From Bemisia tabaci (lineage: Eukaryota > Arthropoda > Insecta > Hemiptera > Aleyrodidae): a stretch of DNA of 64,000 nucleotides. Positions within the stretch are counted from its first letter, which is position 1; each line of letters opens with the position of its first letter. The notes under the pieces were generated by a model that saw only the letters and a program-made list of their open reading frames with translations, ran no database searches and had not been told where the DNA came from. The stretch spans positions 25,371,372 through 25,435,371 of the forward strand of contig NC_092797.1 in assembly GCF_918797505.1 (NCBI RefSeq), written 5' to 3'. Positions 32,431 to 42,018 of this stretch are shown piece after piece. A program made the position numbers and the translations under genes.

Positions 32431-32660
32431 CGCACTTGCTAAGAATGCCTGAGCCTTTGGTGCCCTGTTCTCCGGTCCCACCTCAGTCTCCGCCGCCAGC
32501 CAATCCGTGGTGGTCGGAAGACCCGCTCCACGAGTTTGGCTTCGAGCGGTTCTTCCCGCGGACTCCCCCTCCCGCGCCATCACCGCTGCCGTCCGTGTAT
32601 GAACTCGACCCAGGCACCCCCCCCCCCCCTCCAGAGCACCTTTGGAACCGTCATATAACG
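32431..32660 (+). pseudogene. BEL ORF3, far C-terminal Pro-rich part
   Basis: The frame MPEPLVPCSPVPPQSPPPAN continues NPWWSEDPLHEFGFERFFPR and ends in a Pro-rich stretch with a run of 11 Cs (about 32618-32628). It continues ORF3 beyond the point where the 28.7-kb copy is truncated and so shows the fuller length of the accessory protein. It stops at the direct repeat at 32660. Confidence 0.5.
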
Positions 32661-32738
32661 ATGACGCGGTAATATCTAACGGCGTAACATCCGTCGGATC
32701 ATTTGAGTTGCAACTTTCGGAGCAATTCAGTTTGTGAT

Positions 32739-33628
32739 GTTGTAGATTTTCTGTTTTTTAGATATATCACAAGCTTGGAGGACAAGGTGGAAACTCAAAC
32801 TGTGCTGCCACTTTAGTCTCCAGAGACCGTCATTATTGAATAAAGTACCACCGACGGCGATGGAAGCGGGGATGGATAGAGGGCGCCGCGGGGAGCTCTC
32901 TATCACATGCTCTGTACAGGCAAAATCTCTTGAACTAAAGAATTGGTCAGCTAAGCGATGTGTCGCTCGTCGAACTCACCGTTGAAATATGTGTAAACAT
33001 GATGACATTTTCTCCGTCACCGTCCAATCGTTCCTTAAAATTTGCGAGTGACGGCTCCAAGAAGGACTGAAGTATCCTTGCAACCAACTCTTCATTAGAT
33101 AAATAAGAACCGACTGGTAGATTTATATTTATATTTCTCCGACGAAAAAAAAACTTATTTAAGGAACTACACCGATGAATCGTTGTGTCGTCTAAGCAAG
33201 TGCAGGAGAGTCTCGTATCGACTCAGTAGCTCGAGATCGCGCCGCTCCCCGTCGCCCGCCCGGATGATGCAATCCCCGAAACGCGACCCCCTCTACGCAC
33301 GAGTCCGGCTCAGGGGCTCTGGCGCATACGTTTTCGCCCGACGCGGCTAGCGCTATTCTTCCGGTCTGCGTGTCGCCCTTTCTGTTTCGCCCTCTTGTTT
33401 TTACCTATTATCGTCGTGCCTATGTCTTAATCGCCCTTGTAGTTTACCCGGTCGTTATATGCCCTTGTTTTCAGTCGCCTTTGTAATTTACTCGTTTCTC
33501 TGTTTGCTTTCGCGCCCCTCATGTTTTTGCTGCGTACCGCCCCACCTTAACGGCCTTGGTCTCGCGGCTGGCAACCTGAGTTCCCTCTTGTAACCTTGCC
33601 TAAAGTCAAGGCCTCCTCTCGTTTCAGG
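32739..33628 (+). promoter_or_regulatory. BEL leader/LTR-like non-coding region
   Basis: The part from about 33230 is C/T-rich with recurring TCGCCCTTGT(A/T) words. It ends with the conserved leader CCGCCCCACCTTAACGGCCT...GGTCTCGCGGC...CTCTTGTA and the acceptor TCTCGTTTCAG just before the ORF3 ATG. The same leader and acceptor occur at 39918-40018 and, diverged, at 41490-41579. It probably contains LTR or 5' UTR plus an intron end. No gene is seen in 32739-33230. Confidence 0.5.
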
Positions 33629-33919
33629 ATGGACCCACTCCCTCCGATTGAGGCGTGGGACGAGCTCCACGCTGTCGTCGCGCGAGCCTCCTGCCCCCTT
33701 TGCGGGCCAGGCCATCCACTAGAGGACTGCATTCGATTCCGAGCCCTTAGCCCGGCAGATAGACTTTCGGTCATCATCGGTTATGGGCGTTGTGCTAATT
33801 GTCTCCAACAGCATGAGCTGAACTGGCCTCAAGTCAGATGTGATCAAAGAGCCAGGTGCGACTGCCGCGCCCCGCATCATCCTCTCCTACACGAGAGCCG
33901 CAGGGTGGTGGTACACTAA
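33629..33919 (+). pseudogene. BEL ORF3-type zinc-knuckle ORF (copy 3, MDPLPP subtype)
   Basis: From the ATG two bases after the acceptor the frame reads MDPLPPIEAWDELHAVV, then CPLCGPGHPLEDCIRF, GRCANCLQQHELNWP, VRCDQRARCDCRAPHHPLLH and ends ESRRVVVH. The pattern C-x2-C-x3-H-x4-C, then C-x2-C-x3-H, then a Cys/His-rich third finger, matches the zinc cluster of BEL Gag proteins. The start is chosen because all three MDPLPP/MEPLPP copies begin within a few bases of the same acceptor. The stop at 33919 falls where a Helitron fragment begins, so the natural C-terminus seen at 40019 (Pro/Arg-rich) is missing. Confidence 0.75.
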
Positions 33920-35630
33920 AGTCGGTAAATTACAACGTCAAAGTTTGAAGGATCGTCCAGACAATATTAATGCGAACTTTACACCGATCGCAAAAGAAAC
34001 GCGTACTATCAGACCCCTTGCCAATGCTTCAGTTAGTGTAACGCGTAAGCAGTTCCCTATGACACCAGCCGAAGCTATAACAATTTACAAGTCTCAGGGT
34101 GGTACCTACTCAAAAGTTAGCGTTTATCTTTCCCAAGATCTGAAAAGAAATGACATTTATGTAGCCTTTAGTCGCCGCACCGCTTTATCAGGACTGTACA
34201 TTATTGGAAATTTTCAACCTCCTCCTCCTCCTCCAGACCCTTTTGATGAGGTTATTGTAGCATTAAGAAATTTACCGAACAAGCCGATCAAATTTTCTTG
34301 TCTTTTCAGTAGTGATTTCGAGGATAAAAATATTGTCTTGTACCATAATGTACAAAGTTTCAATGCTCATTTTAAAGATATTGTCAGTGATTCTAATAAT
34401 TTACAATCAAAAATTCTCATTTTAGCTGAGACTTGGTTAAGGCCATCACTTACTCCGAAAATAGAATATTTTCAAACTCTTGTTCGACAAGATGTTCATC
34501 GCAATGACAATCATGCTTTCGGTGCTATTGTATTTATTCAAGAGGGTGAGATGGTTGATGTATTGTACGAATACTCATTTGAGGAAAAAGGAAAAGCGTG
34601 CAATTTAGTCGCTCTCAGCTACGCTGATTACGGTATATGCTCTGGGTACATTCCCCCATCCACACAATTTTCCTCCGTCAAAATAAAATTCCTTGAAATG
34701 CTACAGGTAACACTAAAAACCAAGAAAAAAGTTATTTTGTTAGGTGACTTCAATCAAGATGTCGGTAAATTTGATAGGAATGAGAATATTTGCTTTGAAA
34801 ACCTGCTTAATTCCAAAAATTTTGTCACAAAAATTGATCCAAGGGAGTCGTCTACAAATGAGGGAACACAAATTGATATTTGTTTTTCAACAACTGCTTG
34901 TGACCTGACTGCGAGCTATTCGGAATGTTATTTCAGCTACCACAAACCCATAATTTGTGTCCTGGATCATATACAATGTTCAATCGAGAAACCTGCATTC
35001 AATCCACCTCATGAAATCTTGGAGAAAATACCTGTCAGATCATCCAAACTTCAACATGTATTTATGGACAGTATTCACTTGTTCCACAAATTGAAAAAGG
35101 GTTCGTCGCTCGAAGATAATTTTGATGACATTGCTAACTTGACAACTTTCGTACGGCGTTCACCGCTATGTGAGAAAGAGTTGAGAAATAAAAGTAACTT
35201 TTTAAATAATAACTTTGTAAAAATAAAAACAACGGGCGATGGCAGTTGTCTTTACAATGTAGCGAGCCTTTTATTGTCAGGCACAGAGTGCCTAACTCAT
35301 GCTCTAAGAGGTCTTGTTTCCGCGCATATACAGCATAATAGTGAATACTGTTCTAAATTACAGCAAGAATGGGGGGACACAACCACTCCTGCCTCTGTTT
35401 TAGATTTAAAAGTAATAGATACGCCGAGATTTTTGAGGTGGACATTTTATCGCATGTCCTTGGGAGACATTTTGATATTTACATGGCAGGAACTAATAAA
35501 GGATACCACGTAACTTCAGCCACTAAAACTCAATCGAAGCGTCAAAATGCTACATTTCTTATTAGAGGGTCAACATTATTCAGCCCTTAAAAAAATTGGG
35601 AAACAGTCTTACACCAAAGAGTCCTTCAAT
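33917..35630 (+). pseudogene. Helitron C-terminal fragment: Pif1-type helicase end, endonuclease, OTU protease
   Basis: Domains in order. Residues about 30-130 of the open frame are the end of a Pif1-type helicase: FPMTPAEAITIYKSQGGTYS, then YVAFSRRTALSGLYIIGNF. Next is an APE-like endonuclease: YHNVQSFNAHF, ILAETWLRP, VILLGDFNQDVG, TQIDICFST, SYHKPIICVL. Last is an OTU cysteine protease start, IKTTGDGSCLYNVASLLL, with the Asp and Cys of the catalytic site. Helitrons with an endonuclease and OTU after the helicase are known in animals. The frame is open for about 1.5 kb, then shifts near 35415 into YAEIFEVDILSHVLGRHFDI, and again near 35560 to a GQHYSALKK block carrying the expected catalytic His. 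The Rep domain and most of the helicase are absent. Confidence 0.88.
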
Positions 35631-35999
35631 TTTCCGTCGCATTTGCCTCAGTTCAATATAATACAGAGGAATCATTGAACTTTTATGACACCATTCTGAA
35701 CTTTTTACAGATTGTGCGGAGGTACCTTTCACAGCAAAAAATGCATTGCTCATTTAACAATTGTTGTGTTAATAAAAATGAGTCTGACATGTTTAAATCG
35801 TACATTTTATAATAGTGAAAAGCTCATTTAAACAGGAGGTAGATAATTTGGCATTTTTCTATTGTACAATGTACATTCAAACATGCTGGACACTTTTTTA
35901 ATCACAAAATTGTTAGGTATATCAGCAATTAAATTTTTTTCCGCGTACTTTGATTACTGTTAACCCAGTGGTTAGTAAGTATTTTTACAATTAAATATA
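35631..35999. other. spacer after the Helitron fragment
   Basis: AT-rich, with stops in all frames and no gene. It could contain the Helitron 3' end, but I saw no convincing terminal hairpin plus CTRR end. Confidence 0.4.
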
Positions 36000-36481
36000 G
36001 TGAGAAACGATTAGCCCCCGTATGATCCGGATGAACCTAGTTGTGTTTGGACATATGATGACCGGGCTGTTTGAATGAGTAATTCAACAATTAAAATTAG
36101 ACATAGCAACAACGCAGTAACATAAGGAATGCATTGCTATGCACTTTCATGTTTGCACTTTTCCATCCGTTTTGCAATGCACCCGTTAGTATAGCTTGTA
36201 ATGAGTCTCTCACTCCGCACGATGTTTTCAAAATAAAATTCTGTCTAACCGATTCGATGTGTTCTCTTTAGAAATCGTAACAACAGGTTATGCGGCCCAG
36301 ATATCGTTATTTTCGCGATTACGCCAAAAAATAGAGAACCTTTTTTCCGTCGTCCAGTGCGAGCAACACCAGTGTGAAAAACGAGTGCGGTAATCATGGG
36401 CTTCTTCGACTCCGACGAGAAAAATACGGTCAACATTAAAAACGATTTGGATATACATGACATTACACATTATATGTTACT
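36000..36481 (+). repeat. about 485-bp dispersed repeat (copy 2)
   Basis: A near-identical copy of 16512-16997 in the same orientation, from GTGAGAAACGATTAGCCCCC to TATGTTACTC. It lacks about a dozen bases near 36348 relative to copy 1. Confidence 0.85.
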
Positions 36482-36489
36482 CCTTGCGC

Positions 36490-36890
36490 TTAAACTTATT
36501 TAATTTCTACATTTATTTTCCGAAAATTTGGATTTCGACTTTAATTGATACCCTTAATTCGCTCAGCGTTTGTGCTTCTTACGCTGAAACTGCCAATCTC
36601 CAACTTACAGCTATAATGAGCCCTCCCCTTCGAACAGAAGTCTCGTATTTTGTACAGTGCGTGTTCAACAATGCAGGCTTCAATAGTAGGACAATTGATG
36701 GTTACAACACCTTCCAAGCTATGGGAGAAATCGAGGTCATCACGCCAAAAAAAGCTATAGTTCCCGGGGTACATTTTACGAGATTGAAAACTAGACCTAC
36801 TGCCAAAGAGGTGGGTAAATATGGCACCACGGCGTTTAGATTTTCCAGATTATTCAGATTTTTCATCAGTGAATATTAATACAAGAGCTA
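36490..36890 (+). pseudogene. insect transposon-associated ORF, middle fragment
   Basis: LIDTLNSLSVCASYAETANL is followed by FVQCVFNNAGFNSRTIDGYN and TFQAMGEIEVITP. I recognise the VFDNADFN..T.DG.(N/G)TFHAMGG..C(V/I)TP pattern from a long, uncharacterised ORF repeated in many insect genomes. The next frame, at 36821 (MAPRRLDFPDYSDFSSVNIN), may continue it after a frameshift. A C-terminal piece of the same ORF type resumes at 42336, after nested insertions. Function unknown. Confidence 0.55.
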
Positions 36891-37299
36891 CCGGGAATAT
36901 TTGCAAGTGCACTTTGCGTGCTATAGCGCGCAGTGGAATTTCATTTCCCCTAAAAAGCAAACGCCGACGCAATGCAAAAAAGCGTAAAATTGTTTTCAAA
37001 AGGTGCTCTCATTGTTTGGCCAAGTTAGCCAGGGACTAAGCACGTGTGTACGATACACTCCCAATATCAAAATATTAAAGCTGCAGTGCAAGAACTTCCT
37101 GCGACATCGCGACAGCATTTGGCGTGCGAAGTTCGGAAGGCCGCGTTTCGTGGCTGCGTGAGGCTTCAAATTAATTACATAAGTGAAACAGTCCAATTGT
37201 GGCGCCCATTGGACGCCCAAAATCGAAAACCGCGGGCTTTCATCATTTTCGTCAATGATTGGGCATTCAAGGTGATCAGCGGGCAAATTTTCTAAAATT

Positions 37300-37710
37300 T
37301 CGGGGTGGGAGGCCGACCATTTTTCTGACGACGTTAAATTGTTGCAGCGTGAGCCTAAAGCTCTCTGCACATTAAGAATACGAAAGCTAACGCCTTTCCT
37401 AGACAAAGATGGGCTTTTGAGAGTGGGCGGAAGACTTCACAACGCTGATGCTTTGATTTTTACCGATTTACTTTGATCAAGACATGTCTCGCCTCCGTCG
37501 TTGGGAACTTGTAAATGGAATTTTTCAAGCAATCTGGCGGCGATGGAGCGTCGAATACATGCACACTCTCCAGCCTCGCGGCAAATGGGTCAATGAGACC
37601 CCGAACTTAGAAGTAGGAACTTTGGTCCTCATTAAAGATGACAATTTACCTCCTCTAGAATGGAAGCTTGGATGCGTGTTAGATGTTTACCCTGGTAAGG
37701 ACAAGCGCCG
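37300..37710 (+). pseudogene. internally deleted BEL/Pao integrase
   Basis: The frame near 37340-37460 reads LRIRKLTPFLDKDGLLRVGG and RLHNADAL, the zinc-binding start of BEL integrase. It then joins directly to DQDMSRLRRWELVNGIFQAI and LVLIKDDNLPPLEWKLG, the C-terminal end seen at 26818. The whole catalytic core is deleted. It ends after LDVYPGKDKR, where the HECT-like segment begins. From 36891 to 37299 I see only unassigned sequence. Confidence 0.75.
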
Positions 37711-38283
37711 TTCCGAGCCTGGCACAGTTGACGTGGAATGACCCATTATCATGGGCCAGCAAATATGAAAATAGATAATGTTAATGACTATGAATTGGCG
37801 GGTCAATTAATTGCCATGTCACTGCTTCAGGAAGGACCAGGGCCCAACTTCTTTTCATCGGACCTCTATAATGGAGTAATATCAGGTGACATCGAAAACG
37901 TGCTTCCTGAATCAATCAGGAACCCAATGGCTTCGAAAGATCTTGCAACTCTAATGAGTGCTTCAACGATTGAAGAATTGAGGGAAGCAGTGCTGCTGGA
38001 AACGGCAATTCAGGCAGGAGTAACCTCATATCCTACGGGTCTTCCTCAAAAGGAGGCTATTGTTCAGCGTAAGTCTTTAAAATTACTTCACCAAAATTTA
38101 GTCCTTATCCCTCAATATTTTTCTGCTTGGGAGGCAGCAAAAAATTTTCCGCCATTCAAGTGTAAAAGATAGTAGGAACTTTGGTAGGAACTTTGGTCCT
38201 CATTAAAGATGACAATTTACCTCCCCTAGAATGGAAGCTTGGCCGCGTGTTAGATGTTTACCCTGGTAAGGACAAGCGCGTTC
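37611..38283. repeat. about 100-bp direct repeats flanking the HECT segment
   Basis: Positions about 37611-37710 and 38185-38283, both starting GTAGGAACTTTGG and ending GGTAAGGACAAGCGC, are near-identical BEL integrase sequence on both sides of the HECT-like insert. Just before the second copy the words GTAGGAACTTTGG are doubled (38171-38190), a further sign of a slipped join. Confidence 0.85.
37711..38184 (+). pseudogene. HECT ubiquitin-ligase domain fragment (N-lobe)
   Basis: The frame DNVNDYELAGQLIAMSLLQE continues GPGPNFFSSDLYNGVISGD, then RKSLKLLHQNLVLIPQYF. The (G)(K/Q)LIA.S(L/I)..GGPGP.F.S..LY pattern is typical of the N-lobe of HECT E3 ligases of the G2E3-like type, often found in transposon-borne or transposon-derived copies. 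HECT ligases pass ubiquitin via a C-lobe Cys, and that lobe is absent here. The segment replaces sequence between two copies of the same BEL integrase block. The frame is open for about 140 codons with a stop at 38170-38172. Confidence 0.6.
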
Positions 38284-38361
38284 GTGTAGCTTCGGTAAAA
38301 ACCATTTCCGGAACTTACGAGCGCCCGGTCCTAAAACTTTATCCCTTGCCTCGGCAAGAAT
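38171..38361 (+). pseudogene. BEL/Pao integrase C-terminus (copy 3)
   Basis: VGTLVLIKDDNLPPLEWKLG continues SVKTISGTYERPVLKLYPLP and RQE before the TGA. This is the same pol end as at 27061-27130. It is followed at about 38395 by the ATGTTTCAG acceptor and ORF3, reproducing the pol to ORF3 order. Confidence 0.85.
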
Positions 38362-38411
38362 GACCCCTAAAAGGACCCTCATCTTATGTTTCAGTGTTAC
38401 CCACAGCCACC

Positions 38412-38949
38412 ATGAGCGGCACTCCATCCCCCTCTGCTTGGGACCGAGAAGAAGAGGAGCTCCTTAGGACTCCCTCCCCTCACCCCCTCTTAGAGGTCGC
38501 CTCTTGCGGCACCAGTCCTCCCACGACGCCCTTCCCTGATCGCCCTGTCACCCCTCCTCCAGATTTTCGGGATGCAGTCCATCCCCCTTTGCCCCCTCGA
38601 CCAGGCCCTCCACCCCCCGCGACCACTTATCGGCAATTTCGCTGCATGGTCTGCGGAGAGGTCGGGCACATCACCTTCCGATGTGGCCACTTCGCGCCCC
38701 TCACCCCCCAGGAACGTTGGTCCTTAGTCAGGCGGGAAGACAGATGCGCTAACTGCCTCAGCGCGCAACACGTCGACGGCGTTTGCGCAAGCAAAAAACG
38801 ATGCGCTCAATGTGGCAGAGCGCATCACACAATGTTGCACTTCCCTGATGGGCACTTTGCTCCCTCCTCGAGCGGCCCCCATCCCCCCTCTCAGCACATG
38901 TTCGCGGAAACGTTTAGAGGCTTGAAACGTCCGGCCCCCTTTTGCCAGT
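38412..38949 (+). pseudogene. BEL ORF3 zinc-knuckle protein (best-preserved SGTPSPS subtype)
   Basis: From ATG (MSGTPSPSAWDREEEELLRT) the frame stays open through a Pro-rich linker and the full zinc region. CMVCGEVGHITFRCGHF is followed by ERWSLVRREDRCANCLSAQH, VDGVCASKKRCAQCGRAHHT and MLHFPDGHF, then SQHMFAETFRGLKRPAPFCQ. Three Cys/His fingers of the kind closing BEL Gag proteins are intact, so the protein may bind nucleic acid. The ATG follows the acceptor after pol by about 15 bases, suggesting expression from a spliced subgenomic RNA; this is inference. It is truncated at FCQ (about 38949) by fusion to Copia RNase H. Confidence 0.78.
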
Positions 38950-39345
38950 GGATACATCATTTTCCTGAATAACGGACCTATCAGTTGGGCTTCACGCAAA
39001 CAAGGGGTTGTTGCTTTGAGTACCACTGAAGCTGAGTATTATTCAGCAGCCGAATGCATCAAAGAATTGATTTATTTAAAAAACGTTTTAGATGAAATTA
39101 CTGGAGAGAACACGCTAGTTGTTCTGCATGAAGACAATCAGGGCGCTCTTAAATTAATGGAGAGTGGAGTTTTCAATAAAAGAACCAAGCATATTGATGT
39201 AAGGTATAAATTTATCATTGAGAAGATTGAAGAAAATCTCATTTCTCTAAAATATTGTCCTACTGCAGAACAATTGGCCGATTTGCTAACTAAACCTTTA
39301 GGGAAGGTGAAATTTGAATATTTCAGAAATAAGATTCTTTCATAA
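38950..39345 (+). pseudogene. Copia RNase H C-terminal fragment
   Basis: NNGPISWASRKQGVVALSTT and EAEYYSAAECIKELIYLKNV are followed by LHEDNQGALKLMESGVFN, KRTKHIDVRYKFI and CPTAEQLADLLTKPLG, ending at TAA. These are the standard blocks of Ty1/Copia RNase H, which removes RNA from the RNA-DNA hybrid. It ends at the normal pol terminus. The sequence after the stop reads ATGAGGATGGCATGTCG, which could be a polypurine tract followed by a TGT-starting LTR at about 39356; an AATAAA lies at about 39601. The start is fused to BEL ORF3. Confidence 0.92.
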
Positions 39346-39355
39346 TGAGGATGGC

Positions 39356-39900
39356 ATGTCGATCGTATGTGTGTTTATGTTCATGAAATATTTTTTGTTT
39401 GTTTTTTCATGCAGGAATGTGAAAGTGTTTTTGAAATTAAGCACCTGCGGTATTTTCTGGTGAAGGAATCATTACCTAATCAATGGAAATTTGTTTACTG
39501 CAAAGTAATCTGGTGAAAGTATATGGCCTCAGAGGCGATTTATTGACACTTGGACATCTGCGTTCAAGAGTGTATACATAGTTGTTAAGTATATTTTCAA
39601 AATAAAAGTAAGAGAACATGGGAAAGCGAGAGAAAAATGAAACGAGCACCGTGAAGGTAATTTTGTTGTTTATGTTTTTTTTGTGAGCTGCGGTTTGCAG
39701 CCGGGCTAAGTTTTTCAAGATACTCCGTTCTTTAATTTTTGCGGACTACCGCTTTTTCAGAGAAGGTGTTGGGAAACGATCTTTCGTTTCATGTAAACAA
39801 GGAAAAATGCTATGTCCTACTTAGAGTGTGCTTGCTTCACGTTTCTCGACTCTCGCCTCAGTCGTTCAAACCATGTCACCTAGAACCAGTCGTTGGTTTC
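39356..39900 (+). other. possible Copia 3' LTR and spacer
   Basis: A TGTCGATCGTATG start follows the RNase H stop by about 10 bases, and AATAAA occurs within 250 bp, as in a 3' LTR with a polyadenylation signal. I could not find a second LTR copy or a CA end with certainty. Confidence 0.35.
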
Positions 39901-39917
39901 TTTTCAGCTCCCAACAT

Positions 39918-40018
39918 TGCCGCGTACCGCCCCACCTTAACGGCCTTGGTCTCGCGGCCGGCAACCTTAGTTCACTCTTGTACCTTTGCCTAAAATCAAG
40001 GCCTACTCTCGTTTCAGG
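39918..40018 (+). promoter_or_regulatory. conserved BEL leader with splice acceptor
   Basis: The stretch GCGTACCGCCCCACCTTAAC to CTACTCTCGTTTCAG is nearly identical to 33533-33628 and ends in an acceptor two bases before the ORF3 ATG. Conservation of non-coding sequence with the splice signal in separate copies supports splicing. Confidence 0.6.
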
Positions 40019-40414
40019 ATGGACCCTCTCCCTCCGATTGGGGCGTGGGACGAGCTCCACGCAGCCGTCGAGCGGCCCTCCTGCCCCCTTTGCGGGCCAG
40101 GCCATTACCTCGAAACTTGCGAGCGGTTCCGAGGCCTTAGCCCAGCAAATAGGCTTTCCTTCATTATCGGCAATGGGCGGTGTGTGAATTGCCTTCGACC
40201 TCACGAACTTGACTGGCCTCACATCCGATGTGACCAGAGAGCCCGGTGCGAGTACGGCGCACCTCATCATCATCTCCTGCATGAGAGCCGAAGGGTGGTG
40301 GTGCCTCCCCCTCAATCTCCGGGCGTGTGTGCCTCTTTCAGGGGTCGGCGGTCCGTTCCAGCCAGGCCATACCTGGCTTTCTTGCATCCACGCTGTCCAG
40401 CGCCTAAGCGTTAA
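40019..40414 (+). CDS. BEL ORF3-type zinc-knuckle ORF (intact MDPLPP copy)
   Basis: This is the only MDPLPP copy that is open from ATG to a natural-looking stop, 131 codons. It reads MDPLPPIGAWDELHAAV, CPLCGPGHYLETCERFRGL, GRCVNCLRPHELDWP, IRCDQRARCEYGAPHHHLLH and a Pro/Arg-rich end (GRRSVPARPYLAFLHPRC). Three Cys/His clusters match BEL Gag zinc fingers. The third has lost one Cys (CEYGAPHH against CDCRAPHH and CTCRAPHH in the other copies). It is followed directly by the last 200 bp of the BEL LTR, so nothing of gag-pol is present. Whether it is translated is unknown. Confidence 0.65.
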   Translation: MDPLPPIGAWDELHAAVERPSCPLCGPGHYLETCERFRGLSPANRLSFIIGNGRCVNCLRPHELDWPHIRCDQRARCEYGAPHHHLLHESRRVVVPPPQSPGVCASFRGRRSVPARPYLAFLHPRCPAPKR

Positions 40415-40612
40415 GCCTCATGTTTCACTCAAAAACACTCAATGACGTATGATGATCTATGTATTATGTGTTCCTACACCCCCGGCCTATTTCAGGTTTA
40501 CCTAAGTTCAAATTCTTAGGCCTCAAATATACAGTCCACTCAATTTATTTGTATCGGAATTCAGGCCCCCCAAAGATCGATTTTACCTTTCGATTTTATA
40601 GCGGCCCAAACA
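40415..40612 (+). mobile_element. BEL LTR 3' end (copy 2)
   Basis: Starts within the repeated AAGCCTCATGTTTCACTCA block and ends ATAGCGGCCCAAACA, the same last bases as the LTR at 13272-14231 and the copy at 42120. It is fused directly to the ORF3 stop, so most of the LTR is deleted. Confidence 0.75.
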
Positions 40613-40837
40613 GTATCAAATGACGTTTCACCAAGGATGAAAGTTTCTTTGCAGACTTATCTCTTCTGGATTCACGAAATTTTAAAATAATTTTTATTTT
40701 CCATCGAACTGAACATGAATCGCAAGAACTAAGGAAGTGGATCCTCTTTCACGTTCTAATTGTCTGCTAGCTTTCTTTCTCTGAGCCTTTATTACGTTCA
40801 TGTGTAACAGTATACATACAATTTATGAACTGTTAAG

Positions 40838-41256
40838 TTGAACTCAGTTTTCACGTATTATGCTGATACTTTAATGAGTACAGCGCTTTTCGGAACAGAC
40901 GCTGATACGACTTTCAAATGGGTCGATACCAGTATCCTTCACAGCAGGAGGGTGAAGCCGAAGAAAGAGGTAGAGGAGATGGACCCCAGCGATGTTGACT
41001 TGTTCTGTCCTAATATAACCATACCCACTATCCGAACAGACCATGCGAAATGAACGACCTCTGTTTGTACGATTATGCGAAAGATTGGGACATCGTTAAG
41101 GATCGACCGATCAGGGTACCACTTCCTACCATCTATCCTTATGCGCAGAAATATGTGCGCAAAAAGGAGCGGCCCTACATCATCCAGCACTACAGATGCG
41201 ACCCGAAGCAAAAGCCAGAACAGTATTTTTACGGTTTACTGTTCCTTTTCAAGCTG
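40838..41256 (+). pseudogene. Helitron Rep/helicase linker fragment
   Basis: The frame ending RPYIIQHYRCDPKQKPEQYF and YGLLFLFK resembles the region just before the Helitron helicase, where RR.P.I.R......DPE.YYR..LLLF.PWR is conserved. The upstream frame (TDADTTFKWVDTSI and RVKPKKEVEEMDPSDVDLF) plausibly belongs to the same protein, with a frameshift at about 41050. It is truncated before the PWR and helicase motifs. It is not contiguous with the Helitron fragment at 33917. From 40613 to 40837 no gene is seen. Confidence 0.5.
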
Positions 41257-41303
41257 TGACCTAAGAATCGGTGCGTTGAAAAGTCAGTGCGACACCCGTA
41301 CCC

Positions 41304-41304
<1 letters not shown>

Positions 41305-41363
<59 letters not shown>
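41305..41363 (+). repeat. 59-bp homopolymer T tract
   Basis: An uninterrupted run of T from 41305 to 41363 lies just before BEL-like C/T-rich leader sequence. It may be the reverse-complement poly(A) tail of a retroposed insert on the minus strand. Its exact length is unreliable in any assembly. Confidence 0.9.
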
Positions 41364-41365
<2 letters not shown>

Positions 41366-41579
41366 CGCCTTTGTAAGAACCCATTTACCCTCGCGCCCGT
41401 GTTATCACGCCGCATTTTGGTTACCGTTTCCTCCTGTGCCCTCCGCTAACTCAGGTTCACTAAGCCCCTCGCTCAGCTACGCTGCTTACCACCCTTCCCC
41501 CCGCCTTGGTATCGCGGCTAGCAGCCTAGATCTGTCTTGTAACCCCACCTGAAGCAAAGTACCTTACTTTCATTTCAGA

Positions 41580-42018
41580 ATGGAGCCACTGCCGCCTATT
41601 GAAGTCTGGGACTCTCCGCCCGTTCTGGAGGAGCCTCCCTCCTTCACCCCAAGGCCCACCCCCACCTGCCCCTCATTGTGGCCCGCTCCACTTCCTAGGA
41701 GACTGCCCCCAGTTTAATGGCCTCAGCCCCGCCAACCGACTCTCGGTGGTCCATGGCAACGGGCTGTGCGTGAACTGCCTCTGTCGTCACGAGCTCGATT
41801 GGCCTCGAGTCCGCTGTGATTTGAGGGCACAATGCACTTGTCGCGCCCCACATCACCCGCTGTTGCACGGCAGCCGACAGATAGTGGTGCCGCCCACTCA
41901 TCCACCAGGGGTTCGCGCTTCTCTCAGGGGTCGTCGCCCCATCCCCGCTACACCATATCTGCAGTTCCTCCACTCTGGAGTAGCCAGCGCTCCTCGCGCT
42001 CCAGCCCCGAGACGCTGA
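41580..42018 (+). pseudogene. BEL ORF3-type zinc-knuckle ORF (MEPLPP copy)
   Basis: After the CTTTCATTTCAG acceptor the ORF begins MEPLPPIEVWDSPPVLEEPP. A frameshift in a C-rich run near 41655 leads to PPAPHCGPLHFLGDCPQF, GLCVNCLCRHELDWP, VRCDLRAQCTCRAPHHPLLH and a Pro/Arg-rich end (GRRPIPATPYLQFLHS). The domain order equals that of the copies at 33629 and 40019, but it is diverged enough to be an older insertion. The first Cys of finger 1 is lost or shifted by the frame break. Confidence 0.7.

Larger units (their letters stand above)
30659..32738. repeat. 79-bp direct repeats flanking the duplicated BEL cassette
   Basis: Positions 30659-30737 and 32660-32738 are identical by eye (GATGACGCGGTAATATCTAA to GCAATTCAGTTTGTGAT), offset by 2001 bp. 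They bracket 30738-32659, which holds the second copy of the 27-kb cassette. A duplication of 79 bp is far longer than a normal retrotransposon target duplication (BEL: 4-6 bp). Confidence 0.9.

Noticed and set aside
39356..39900. Definite Copia LTR
   Set aside because: No second LTR copy or clear CA end is visible; reported only as possible.
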